Source: FEB-25 sp963726315 (GTDB lineage: Bacteria > Chloroflexota > Anaerolineae > Anaerolineales > UBA4823). From it: DNA of 64,000 bases. Location of the stretch: the NCBI GenBank assembly GCA_963726315.1, contig CAVSBZ010000006.1, forward strand, positions 39,516-103,515, given 5' to 3'. The position numbers and the translations under genes were made by a program. Under the pieces are notes generated by a model. The model was not told the DNA's origin, did no database searches, and saw nothing but the letters and a program-made list of their open reading frames with translations. Positions 38,522 through 46,185 of this stretch are shown piece after piece. Each line of letters opens with the position of its first letter. Position 1 is the stretch's first letter.

Positions 38522-39616
38522 ATGAATATCTGCGTACCAAAAGAAAGACGGACATTCGAATTTCGGGTTGGTTTGACCCCCGGCGCTGTGCAAATGTTGA
38601 CCAAGGATGGTCATGTGTGTTATGTGGAGCATAATGCCGGTGTTGGGGCAGGTTTCAGCGACCAGGAATATGAGCGTGCCGGAGCACGGATTGTGTATAC
38701 GCCCCACGAAGTGTTCGGACGTGCGGACTTATTGTGCAAAGTCGCTCGTCCGACGTATGAAGAGCTCGAGTGGCTGCGCTCGGAAATCACCATTATGGGC
38801 TTGCTGCACCTGTTCTCCTCCCGGCAGGACAAGATCGATATTATGGTGGAGAAGAAAATCACCACCATATCATATGAACAAATCCAGCTACCTGACGGCT
38901 CACAGCCAATACGTAAACCCCTCAGCCAGATTGGCGGCCGGTTGGTAGCCCAAATTGGCGCCCACTTATTGCAGAATGATTCAGGTGGAAAGGGAATCTT
39001 GTTAGGTGGCATGGGCGGAGTACCTCCAGCAGAAGCAGTTATCATCGGGGCAGGGGTAAGTGGAACAGCCGCGACACGCAGCTTTCTGGGGGTTGGCGCG
39101 CATGTGACTATTTTGGATACGAACCTGGATGCATTGCAGACCATCCATGAGACATTCCCGGGTGTAGCGACAATGGTATCCAGCCCGCACAACCTTTTGC
39201 GTGCCACATCCTATGCAGATATTGTGGCTGCATGCATCCAGATCCCAGGAGAGAGACCTCCCATCGTGGTCACGCGCGATATGATCCGTGGGATGCGACC
39301 TCGTTCCCTGATCATGGATGTGAGTATCGATGAAGGTGGCTGCGTCGAGACGTCGCGACCAACGACCCATGAGCACCCCACCTTTGTAGAAGAAGGGATC
39401 ATCCATTATTGTGTACCCAACATGGGCAGTGCGGTGGCACGCACATCAACTTATGCATTCTTAAATGCCGCCTACCCATTTATCAAAGAGATTGCTGAAA
39501 AAGGTTCTGAACTGGCGATTGAAGATAATCCTGCGATTGAGACTGGAGCCATTATTTATAAAGGTGAACTCCGACGCTTGCCTCGCTTGAGAACCGGCCT
39601 GGAAGAAGAGGAGTAG
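38522..39616 (+). CDS. Alanine dehydrogenase / NAD(P) transhydrogenase alpha-like protein
   Basis: 364 residues from the ATG at 38522 (RBS AAAGGAG). N-terminal domain of the AlaDH/PNT family ('VPKERRTFEFRVGLTPGAV', 'HNAGVGAGFSDQEYERAGA'), then a Rossmann NAD-binding domain ('AVIIGAGVSGTAATRSFLGV'). Ends 'HYCVPNMGSAVARTSTYAF', typical of alanine dehydrogenase ('YCVANMPGAVPRTST'). It either interconverts alanine and pyruvate with NAD or oxidises a related amino acid. The context, between ornithine aminotransferase and a CoA-transferase, fits amino-acid fermentation. The next gene starts 4 bases after its stop. Confidence 0.85.
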   Translation: MNICVPKERRTFEFRVGLTPGAVQMLTKDGHVCYVEHNAGVGAGFSDQEYERAGARIVYTPHEVFGRADLLCKVARPTYEELEWLRSEITIMGLLHLFSSRQDKIDIMVEKKITTISYEQIQLPDGSQPIRKPLSQIGGRLVAQIGAHLLQNDSGGKGILLGGMGGVPPAEAVIIGAGVSGTAATRSFLGVGAHVTILDTNLDALQTIHETFPGVATMVSSPHNLLRATSYADIVAACIQIPGERPPIVVTRDMIRGMRPRSLIMDVSIDEGGCVETSRPTTHEHPTFVEEGIIHYCVPNMGSAVARTSTYAFLNAAYPFIKEIAEKGSELAIEDNPAIETGAIIYKGELRRLPRLRTGLEEEE

Positions 39617-39620
39617 GAAA

Positions 39621-40931
39621 ATGGATCTGAATAAGCTGTACCAATCACGCGTCGTTACTGCCGAGGATGCCGTCAGGAAGATTCAATCTGGCCAGCGTGT
39701 ATTTTTAACCGGGAACTGCTCTACACCACAAACGGTGCTGGCGGCGCTGGTTAAGCATGCCCCCAATCTAAAAGATGTGGAGATTTGCCAGGCGCTCAGC
39801 GTTGGACCTGCCGATTATGTCAGTCCCGAGATGGAAGGGCATATGCGGGTCAATACGATGTTCATTAGCGCCAATATCCGCAAAGCCGTCCAGGAAGGGC
39901 GGGCAGATTTTACCCCGGTTTTGTTGTCAGAGTTCCCTTTACTGTTCAAGAACAAGCACCTGCCGGTGGACGTGGCGCTGGTGCATTTATCACCTCCGGA
40001 TGAGCATGGATTTCTGAGCTTCGGGATCGAAAATGGCTTGACCAAGTCAGCTGCCGAATCTGCCCGAATCATCATCGCCGAAGTCAATCAACAGATGCCC
40101 CGAACCCTGGGCGACTCCTTCATCCACATGAGCCGCATCAATTACATCGTGCCGGTCAACTACCAACTGGCAGAGATGTCGATGGGTGGCGAAGGAGCCG
40201 ATCCGATCACCGAAAAGATCGCCGGTTATATTGCCGAGCTCATCCCTGATGGCGCGACCATGCAGATGGGAATTGGCGCCATCCCGGATGCAGTGCTCAA
40301 GTATCTCTACAATAAGAAGGATCTGGGCGTGCATAGCGAGCTCTTTTCTGACGGTGTGATCGACCTGGTGGATGCCGGTGTGATGACCAATGCACGCAAG
40401 ACCCTGCACACCGGGAAAATTGTAGCCGGGTTTATCATCGGCTCGCGACGGCTTTACAATTGGGTTGACGATAACCCATTGATTGAGCTCCATCCAACTG
40501 AATACATCAACGATCCCTACGTCATTGCCCAAAATGACCGGATGGTGGCGATCAACTCAGCCATTGAGGTTGATCTCACCGGGCAGGTGTGCGCCGATAG
40601 TATCGGTCCGAAGCTATATAGCGGTGTTGGAGGGCAGCTTGACTTTATCTACGGCGCCTCCCGTTCCAAAGGTGGAGTCCCCATCATTGCGCTACCCAGC
40701 ACTACCACCACCCGCGATGGGACCGTGATCTCACGCATTGTGACCATGCTGAAGCGTGGCGCGGGTGTGGTGACTAGCCGGAACCATGTGCGCTACATTG
40801 TCACCGAATATGGCGTGGCTGACCTGTATGGAAAAAGCATTCGCAAGCGTGCAGAAGCCCTGATTTCGATCGCACATCCGGACGTCAGAGCTGATATGAA
40901 AAAGGAAGCTGTGGAGCTACGGTACATGTAA
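39621..40931 (+). CDS. Acetyl-CoA hydrolase/transferase family CoA-transferase
   Basis: 436 residues, the normal length for 4-hydroxybutyrate/acetate CoA-transferase-type enzymes (Cat1/Cat2 group). Two-domain family with 'GQRVFLTGNCSTPQTVLAAL' near the N terminus, 'VALVHLSPPDEHGFLSFGIE', 'MQMGIGAIPDAVLKYL' and 'SELFSDGVIDLVDAGVMTN'. The C-terminal 'GVGGQLDFIYGASRSKGG' and 'VTEYGVADLYGKSIRKRA' are also typical. It moves CoA between acids or hydrolyses acyl-CoA; the acyl group cannot be assigned. It follows the dehydrogenase at 4 bases and is the last gene of the rocD unit, closed by a terminator. Confidence 0.9.
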   Translation: MDLNKLYQSRVVTAEDAVRKIQSGQRVFLTGNCSTPQTVLAALVKHAPNLKDVEICQALSVGPADYVSPEMEGHMRVNTMFISANIRKAVQEGRADFTPVLLSEFPLLFKNKHLPVDVALVHLSPPDEHGFLSFGIENGLTKSAAESARIIIAEVNQQMPRTLGDSFIHMSRINYIVPVNYQLAEMSMGGEGADPITEKIAGYIAELIPDGATMQMGIGAIPDAVLKYLYNKKDLGVHSELFSDGVIDLVDAGVMTNARKTLHTGKIVAGFIIGSRRLYNWVDDNPLIELHPTEYINDPYVIAQNDRMVAINSAIEVDLTGQVCADSIGPKLYSGVGGQLDFIYGASRSKGGVPIIALPSTTTTRDGTVISRIVTMLKRGAGVVTSRNHVRYIVTEYGVADLYGKSIRKRAEALISIAHPDVRADMKKEAVELRYM

Positions 40932-40963
40932 TTCTCCAGTTGACCAATCATAGATCAAATACC

Positions 40964-41000
40964 GCCGGCGGGTTTTAATGACCTGCCGGCATTATTTTAT
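40964..41000 (+). terminator. Terminator after the CoA-transferase gene
   Basis: 10-bp stem GCCGGCGGGT (40964-40973) with ACCTGCCGGC (40981-40990), one G-U pair, 7-base loop, then ATTATTTTAT. Confidence 0.88.
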
Positions 41001-41039
41001 CCAATTACGGGCAGGTATAATTGGGGTGGAGGGTGAGTG

Positions 41040-42473
41040 ATGGAGCGTCGCACAAAAATTGTTGCCACCATGGGTCCTGCCTGTCAAAGCGAGGTGATGA
41101 TCCGTCGCCTGCTAAAAAACGGGGTGAATGTTGCCCGGCTCAATTTGTCGCACGGGACGCATGCCGACCATGCCGGGATCTGCCATCGTCTTCGCGAGGC
41201 GGCTGCAGAGCTGCATCTACCACTGTGTATCCTGTTGGACCTACAGGGTCCGAAAATTCGCATAGCCAAACTGCCCACAGATACGCTGGTCCTGGAAGAG
41301 GGGCAGCGGGTAACCCTGATCACCCGAACGGATACCATCATAACCGGAGAAATCCCGGTCGAGTTTGCCCAGCTGCCCCAAAGCGTTCACCCGGGTGAGC
41401 GCATCTTGTTGGACGATGGCGCTATCGAATTAAAAGTCATCGGGATAGAGACCGATGACGTGACTGCCAGGGTCACCGTGGGTGGGGTGCTGAGCTCGCA
41501 TAAAGGGATCAGCTTACCGGAAGCCCACCTGGATATTGCCGCGCTGACCGACAAGGACCTGGTTGACCTGGAATTCGGCTTAACCCTTGGAGTTGACGCG
41601 ATTGCACTCTCGTTCGTGCGCTCCGAGAGGGATATCCTATCGCTCCGGGAGAATATCGCCAGGATCGCTCCCGAACAAGTGCGCATCCCAATTATTGCCA
41701 AACTTGAACGTCCCGAAGCATTGGAGCATCTAGATGAAATCATCGAAGAAGCCGATGGGGTGATGGTCGCGCGAGGGGACCTGGGAGTGGAAATGGCTCC
41801 GGAAAAGGTTCCCATCGCCCAAAAGCAGATTATTGAATGTGCCAACCGCCACGTAAAGATGGTGATTACTGCCACGCAGATGCTCGAGTCGATGATCCAC
41901 AACCCGCGACCCACGCGCGCCGAAGCCTCGGATGTGGCCAATGCTATTTTCGATGGCACGGATGCGGTCATGTTATCTGCTGAGACTGCTGTGGGTGAAT
42001 ACCCCATTCAAGCCGTCCAGATGATGGACAGGATCGTCTGCCAGGCGGAAGCGCATGTTGAAGAATGGGGACACTGGCATGGACCCAGCATCGCAGATTC
42101 TCCCGCTGACGACACGGTGTATATGTCACTAGCAGCAAGAGAGCTGGCACACGACCGGAATGTGGAGGCAATCGCAGTTTTTACCATGAGTGGACGGACG
42201 GCGCGCTTCGTGTCGAAGACACGCCCGGCAGTTCCGATTTTTGCGTTCACACCTGACGAACACACTTTTAACCGTCTGGAATTATGCTGGGGAGTAACCT
42301 CCTATATCGTACCTGACTGCACCACATTCGATGAAATGCTGGAGGAGGTTGACCGGGTGTTGAAAAGCTCGGGCGTGTTAAAACCTGGACAGCAAGTTGC
42401 GTTGACGTGCGGGTACCCGGTGGCGACGATCAGCCCGACAAATTTGGTCATGCTGCACCGGATTACTGGATGA
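41040..42473 (+). CDS. pyk: Pyruvate kinase
   Basis: 477 residues from the ATG at 41040 (GGAGGG upstream; a GTG just before is in frame). Transfers phosphate from PEP to ADP in the last step of glycolysis. Landmarks: 'RRTKIVATMGPAC' at the N terminus, 'NVARLNLSHGTHADH', 'ILLDLQGPKIRI', the active-site signature 'IPIIAKLERPEALEHLDEI' with catalytic Lys, 'DGVMVARGDLGVE', 'VITATQMLESMI' and 'DGTDAVMLSAETAVGEYP'. The C-terminal regulatory domain is present ('AIAVFTMSGRTARFVSKTRP'); the PEP-utiliser extension of some Gram-positive enzymes is absent. It is the last clearly chromosomal gene before the integrative element. Confidence 0.97.
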   Translation: MERRTKIVATMGPACQSEVMIRRLLKNGVNVARLNLSHGTHADHAGICHRLREAAAELHLPLCILLDLQGPKIRIAKLPTDTLVLEEGQRVTLITRTDTIITGEIPVEFAQLPQSVHPGERILLDDGAIELKVIGIETDDVTARVTVGGVLSSHKGISLPEAHLDIAALTDKDLVDLEFGLTLGVDAIALSFVRSERDILSLRENIARIAPEQVRIPIIAKLERPEALEHLDEIIEEADGVMVARGDLGVEMAPEKVPIAQKQIIECANRHVKMVITATQMLESMIHNPRPTRAEASDVANAIFDGTDAVMLSAETAVGEYPIQAVQMMDRIVCQAEAHVEEWGHWHGPSIADSPADDTVYMSLAARELAHDRNVEAIAVFTMSGRTARFVSKTRPAVPIFAFTPDEHTFNRLELCWGVTSYIVPDCTTFDEMLEEVDRVLKSSGVLKPGQQVALTCGYPVATISPTNLVMLHRITG

Positions 42474-42800
42474 GGGGATGTGTAGACATAGGAAATATTT
42501 TGAGGAACAAAGAGCTTTTTATCGAGTAATTGTTTCAGAAAAAAAACGAAGCGATACAAATCAAGTTGTTAATGTATAAAAAAATGCAATGGGGATTGTG
42601 GAACTGTGGATAGGACTTATTCCGAAGATCCGTGTAACTATTGACCGCCACCTCCCAACCTCTCCCACCACGCTCACAAAAACAGTTCGCTAGGCAACGA
42701 AAACATAAGAACATGTTTTTAGGGGAGGAATATCTTGGTGTGGACTACGAGAGATTCGAATAATATTGTCAATCATAAAATAGGCGTGTAATTTAACCTT

Positions 42801-42908
42801 TATCGGTGAAGACCACTACCGGTATGGAAGCGCACCAATCAACCGATACAGGATGACACTGACCGATGTGGAAGAAGAGCACTTCTACCGGTAAAGACCG
42901 CACCGGTA
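42801..42908 (+). repeat. Two copies of a ~25-base element rich in ACCGGT palindromes
   Basis: Copy 1 (42801-42825) and copy 2 (42886-42908) share the pattern TAYCGGTRAAGACCRC, then ACCGGTAT; copy 2 lacks one T. Each copy has CGGT near its left end and ACCGGTAT at its right end. The palindrome TACCGGTA occurs at 42817-42824 and 42886-42893. They lie in a 570-base stretch without genes (42474-43042), about 300 bases left of the tRNA fragment. Recombinase or regulator binding sites are possible. Confidence 0.5.
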
Positions 42909-42913
42909 TACGG

Positions 42914-42950
42914 ACGTCTTCTTCTAAAATGATATAATGAAGACGTCCTA
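42914..42950. repeat. Perfect 10-bp inverted repeat with AT-rich loop
   Basis: GGACGTCTTC (42914-42923) and GAAGACGTCC (42941-42950) with a 17-base AT-rich spacer. No T run follows, so a terminator is unlikely; an operator or recombination site is possible. Confidence 0.6.
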
Positions 42951-43189
42951 ATTATAGCACAAATGTTCTAATCCACAAGGGGTTTAAGAAGATTTTAAGG
43001 GAAGCGTAGGGTAAAGAGTAGTTATTAGTGATTAGTTAGTTAGTGATTAGTAAAAGACCGGGAGATTTAAGTTCGGATGTTTATTTGAAGGATAAAGGAT
43101 GGGAAAAAGAATTGGAAAGAGACCTAGCTTTGGAAGCTGGAGCCAAGGAGAAGGCCCAGACCAAAATAAGAAATGACCACACATTATTA

Positions 43190-43250
43190 TTGGTTGAGCG
43201 TTTTACTTCGGATCAGACGGTTGTGGGTTCGAATCCCGCCGGGGGCGCCA
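43190..43250 (+). pseudogene. 3' part of a tRNA-Arg(UCG) gene, attachment site of the island
   Basis: The sequence has an anticodon loop CTTCGGA (anticodon TCG), a canonical T arm (GTGGG-TTCGAAT-CCCGC), the acceptor 3' strand CGGGGGC, discriminator G and encoded CCA. The 5' acceptor strand expected (GCCCCCG) and most of the D arm are missing; the upstream bases do not pair. It is therefore a tRNA fragment directly beside a tyrosine integrase gene, the usual layout of an att site left by an integrative element. Confidence 0.8.
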
Positions 43251-43292
43251 GATATAGCCATTTCGTTTGTTTAACCCCCATATATAAGGGTC

Positions 43293-43319
43293 AAAACCTG
43301 CTTTTTCAGCAGGTTTTTT
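43293..43319 (+). terminator. Terminator between tRNA fragment and integrase
   Basis: 9-bp stem AAAACCTGC (43293-43301) with GCAGGTTTT (43309-43317), T tract continuing. The flanking A and T runs make it usable in both directions, serving the converging integrase gene. Confidence 0.8.
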
Positions 43320-43366
43320 ATTATCGATGCAGATTGATGCAGATGTTCGGGATTGGATTCTATATA

Positions 43367-44542
43367 CTAACCGCCCTGGGATGCCACACTGTACACCTTA
43401 CCAGGTAAATTAATTTTAATCGGTGAAACCAGTTGGTCCATCAAACGAGCTGCATCCCCCTGCATTTCGTTGTATAGATGACCGTAGATATCCAGAGTGA
43501 TGCTTGGTTTTGCGTGCCCCAGGATCTTCGAAACCACAATCACTGGAATTCCGTTGTTGAGCATTAGCGATGCTGCGGTGTGCCTTAAATCATGAAATCT
43601 CACCCTTGGAACCCCTGACCGTTCTATCACCCGGTTGAAATCCAATCGCAAGTTACTGGGATTCAACGGTGTTCCGATTTTCGATGGAAAGATCAGATCG
43701 TTCTCCTGCCAGCGCTGACCTGCAAGTTCCTTTTGTAATTGCTGGAATTCACGCTGCTCACGTAAGGCTTGGATTGTACCTTCCCCGAGCTGGAGCGTCC
43801 TGCGACCTGAACTTGTTTTTGGCTCCTGGAAAAAACTCCCCATTCCACGGACATCCTGCAACTGTCGTTGCACATTCAATCGACCACTACCCCACTGCAG
43901 GTCCGGCCACCGCAATCCCAGAAGTTCCCCCTGACGCATGCCTGTTTTAACTGCCAGGTGGTATAACGCAACATACGGAGAGTCAATTGCAGCCAATAAA
44001 AACTGGTTGACCTGGCTCTCATCCAGGACCTTCATCTCGCCATGTTTGTAACGAGGTAGTGCGGCATGTGAAGCCGGGTTACGTGTCAACATCGATTGAA
44101 TGACTGCTCTTTCTAAAGCGCTGTGAAGGATCGAGTGCACTAACCGTACAGTACGAATGCCCACTCCTCTTTCGATCAATCCGGCATAAAATTTCTCTAC
44201 CTTGAAAGGTGTCAGGTCTTTCAAAGGTACTTCACCCAGGTCTGGAATGATATGCTTTTGCATTGTCCTCGAATAGCTATCAGCTGTTTTAGGTCGCAAT
44301 GCTATCCGGGAAGTTTCTAACCAGTCATGGAGATAGACTTTCAATAATGTCTTGCTACCCTGGTAATCGAAACCTCGTTGTAATTCAGCCTGCATATCTC
44401 GTAGCCAGGTTAATGCTTCAAGTTTTGTCTTGAAGGTGCGGGTGATGCGATGACCATTAATTGGGGAAGTTTGCACACGCCAATGCCCACTAGGTCGTTG
44501 GGATATTGAACCTTCATATCTACCACGGATGTGTTTTGCCAT
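43367..44542 (-). CDS. Tyrosine-type site-specific integrase
   Basis: 391 residues. An Arm-type/AP2-like N-terminal DNA-binding domain ('GRYEGSISQRPSGHWRVQTS') is followed by a SAM-like core-binding domain (about 70-165) and the catalytic domain. Catalytic residues are visible: Arg in 'KTGMRQGELLGLRWPDLQ', His-x-x-Arg in 'RFHDLRHTAASLML', the second His in 'LGHAKPSITLDIYGH' and Tyr in the same segment. It is intact and of normal length. It should cut and join at the tRNA-Arg 3' end 117 bases away. It is transcribed toward the attachment site, with the excisionase-like gene upstream. Confidence 0.95.
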   Translation of the reverse strand: MAKHIRGRYEGSISQRPSGHWRVQTSPINGHRITRTFKTKLEALTWLRDMQAELQRGFDYQGSKTLLKVYLHDWLETSRIALRPKTADSYSRTMQKHIIPDLGEVPLKDLTPFKVEKFYAGLIERGVGIRTVRLVHSILHSALERAVIQSMLTRNPASHAALPRYKHGEMKVLDESQVNQFLLAAIDSPYVALYHLAVKTGMRQGELLGLRWPDLQWGSGRLNVQRQLQDVRGMGSFFQEPKTSSGRRTLQLGEGTIQALREQREFQQLQKELAGQRWQENDLIFPSKIGTPLNPSNLRLDFNRVIERSGVPRVRFHDLRHTAASLMLNNGIPVIVVSKILGHAKPSITLDIYGHLYNEMQGDAARLMDQLVSPIKINLPGKVYSVASQGG

Positions 44543-44594
44543 TCCCTCTTACTCCTTTCTTTTCAAAGAGTTGAGGGAAGGCAAACCTGCATGC

Positions 44595-44665
44595 CCTGTC
44601 CATTCAATTGTTAAGGTACAAGCGAAGCGAGATCATTGTAACTCTCACTCGAGATAATGGACAGG
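44595..44665. repeat. 10-bp inverted repeat between integrase and excisionase genes
   Basis: CCTGTCCATT (44595-44604) and AATGGACAGG (44656-44665), perfect match, 51 bases apart. The position upstream of the integrase start suggests a regulatory or excisionase-binding role. Confidence 0.5.
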
Positions 44666-44731
44666 AGAACAAGGTGTAATACTCATAACCGGAGAAATTG
44701 CTGAGATCATCTCCTCTATCGATCATTCTCA

Positions 44732-44938
44732 TCATATATATTGGACCTGATATAATTGTTCCAAATCGATTGGGCGAACCCGCCTGCTTCGACCAATGTG
44801 AATGTTTCGGATAGCTCCACAAGCCATCAAACCGTAGGCACGGCTTCTGCTGATGTGTAATATAAAAGCAACCTCGCTTGCAATTAGCAAACGATCTGAT
44901 GGATAAATCGATTGGTCGAGAATTTGATTGTTTTCCAT
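44732..44938 (-). CDS. Excisionase-like helix-turn-helix protein
   Basis: 68 residues from the ATG at 44938, chosen because AGAGGAG precedes it at a good distance. MerR/HTH_17-type fold: 'LLIASEVAFILHISRSRAYG' is the helix-turn-helix and 'IRNIHIGRSRRVRPIDLEQL' the wing. Proteins of this type act as recombination directionality factors or as small transcription factors beside integrases. It is the next gene upstream of the integrase, as expected for xis. Confidence 0.75.
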   Translation of the reverse strand: MENNQILDQSIYPSDRLLIASEVAFILHISRSRAYGLMACGAIRNIHIGRSRRVRPIDLEQLYQVQYI

Positions 44939-45394
44939 TGTTATCTCCTCTTTATTATTCATTGTATGGTATTAAATATTCTTATCAAACGATTCATGTA
45001 TCTGACGAGATAAAGATTTACTACTAATCGAGTCAATTCCTTCTCATTCGCCAGAGAGCCATACCCAAATCTGGAAATTGATTGGTGAAGAGCAAGATCT
45101 GGTTGGGCACAATTGGCATGCGATTCTATAGCTAATTTGTATCGATTGATGCAGAGAATTATTCTCAAAAGTCGGTTCTACCCATCTACTCTTTCCAAGC
45201 AGTAATTTATTGCATCAACGATTATCATAAAATGCCTCCTAAATCCTCAAAAAACCAAAATCTTCAAAAAACGAAAAAATTTCGTGTGAACCACCCCGCC
45301 CGCTTGCCAAACCCAAAGAGCATAACTTTATTGCCCCATACCCCCTTGCCTGTCAGTTTAATTGAGCTGAGAATATATCTCACCATAAATCCTG
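44939..45394. other. Gene-poor AT-rich stretch in the island
   Basis: No convincing gene. Short open frames on both strands (44959-45168 minus, 45232-45498 plus) lack ribosome sites and family features. A-rich runs around 45240-45285 stand out. It may hold the promoter of the excisionase and integrase genes. Confidence 0.4.
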
Positions 45395-45544
45395 TTATTT
45401 TGGCCCGTCAACGTTTCCTAGTTGATTCTCATTCGCCATTCGTCTGCCAGGAGTATGAGACCGATATGACCGGGCAGCCACACCAGCCTCACGGATGAGC
45501 CGCTCCAGGTACTCAGGCACATGACCGTCCTGTAGTTTGCTCAT
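45395..45544 (-). CDS. Small hypothetical protein at the end of the replication module
   Basis: 49 residues from an ATG at 45544 that overlaps the end of the upstream gene by 32 bases. Sequence is basic and helical ('LQDGHVPEYLERLIREAGV'). No family recognised. It is kept because it fits the overlapping-start pattern of this gene cluster; a real product is uncertain. Confidence 0.35.
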   Translation of the reverse strand: MSKLQDGHVPEYLERLIREAGVAARSYRSHTPGRRMANENQLGNVDGPK

Positions 45545-45905
45545 AAATATTCGCTTCTGGCAGGTCGAGAGGTCCTTCATCTCTTCGGATAAGATAGTAA
45601 GAAGAGCCAGCATAAACAATATCTCCACGAATAACGCAAGCTAACAAATCGATCGGATCCATCCTGTATCCTATTACATCGAGGAATAACTCAGCGCCGT
45701 CTGGATCTAAAAAGAAATTGAGGCAATCGACGACCGTCAACCAGCTAGATTTCGAACTATGAAGATCCAGAATAGCCCGGACTACGATCGCGGCTGCCAG
45801 GCGAGCCAGGGGATCGACGCTCGCCAATGATGAGGCTGGATCGGGTGTCTCATCGAGATCCCAATATGGATGCCTTACTGGGATTGATTGCCTATTACGG
45901 TTCAT
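45513..45905 (-). CDS. Hypothetical protein of the island
   Basis: 130 residues from the ATG at 45905, which overlaps the stop of the VRR-NUC gene. No family recognised. The central part is hydrophobic-helical ('ARLAAAIVVRAILDLHSSKS') and is followed by 'WLTVVDCLNFFLDPDGAELF', which suggests a small globular protein with bound helices. Overlapping starts and stops with both neighbours support translation within the leftward replication operon. Confidence 0.5.
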   Translation of the reverse strand: MNRNRQSIPVRHPYWDLDETPDPASSLASVDPLARLAAAIVVRAILDLHSSKSSWLTVVDCLNFFLDPDGAELFLDVIGYRMDPIDLLACVIRGDIVYAGSSYYLIRRDEGPLDLPEANIYEQTTGRSCA

Positions 45906-46185
45906 CAAGGAATCCAAATATCACTCGCATCGCTTCCTCGGGTGAATTAACCACCGCAGCTGGCCCACCTTTCCATGCCTTGAACCATTCCATCTCAGCT
46001 GGGGTGAGGGAGTTTCGACCTCTACCATCTGGATTTTTGCATTCGACCAGGTAGGTATTGCCTCGAAATCCGACCACCAGGTCAACGAAACCGCCTCCGA
46101 CCATAGAGGTGACCGTGACCGATGCGCCGGCAGCTCTCAAGGTGGAGACGATCACTGCCTGGTTACCGTCGGGTTTAGATGTCAT
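45895..46185 (-). CDS. VRR-NUC domain nuclease
   Basis: 96 residues from the ATG at 46185 (GGAG at 46191-46194), overlapping the helicase stop. The PD-(D/E)xK core is clear: 'GGGFVDLVVGFRGNTYLVEC' then Lys-Asn, giving Asp, then E-x-K metal and catalytic residues ('VECKN'). The size and motif match stand-alone VRR-NUC proteins of phages and mobile elements, which cut branched DNA such as Holliday junctions. In this context a role in replication or resolution of the element is likely. Confidence 0.85.
   Translation of the reverse strand: MTSKPDGNQAVIVSTLRAAGASVTVTSMVGGGFVDLVVGFRGNTYLVECKNPDGRGRNSLTPAEMEWFKAWKGGPAAVVNSPEEAMRVIFGFLDEP

Noticed and set aside
38057..39207. Two long antisense open frames opposite rocD and the dehydrogenase gene (216 and 195 residues)
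   Set aside because: They mirror conserved coding strands and show no family features.
41387..42007. 206-residue open frame antisense to pyruvate kinase
   Set aside because: Shadow of pyk with low-complexity Ser/Arg composition and no RBS.
43021..43055. AGTGATTAGTTAGTTAGTG-like tandem run
   Set aside because: Short low-complexity repeat with no clear role.
43043..43408. 121-residue plus-strand open frame across the tRNA fragment
   Set aside because: It reads straight through the tRNA-Arg 3' part and the terminator and reaches the convergent integrase stop region. Not a real gene.
44959..45498. Short open frames on both strands in the gap between excisionase-like gene and the next operon
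   Set aside because: No ribosome sites, biased composition and no family features.
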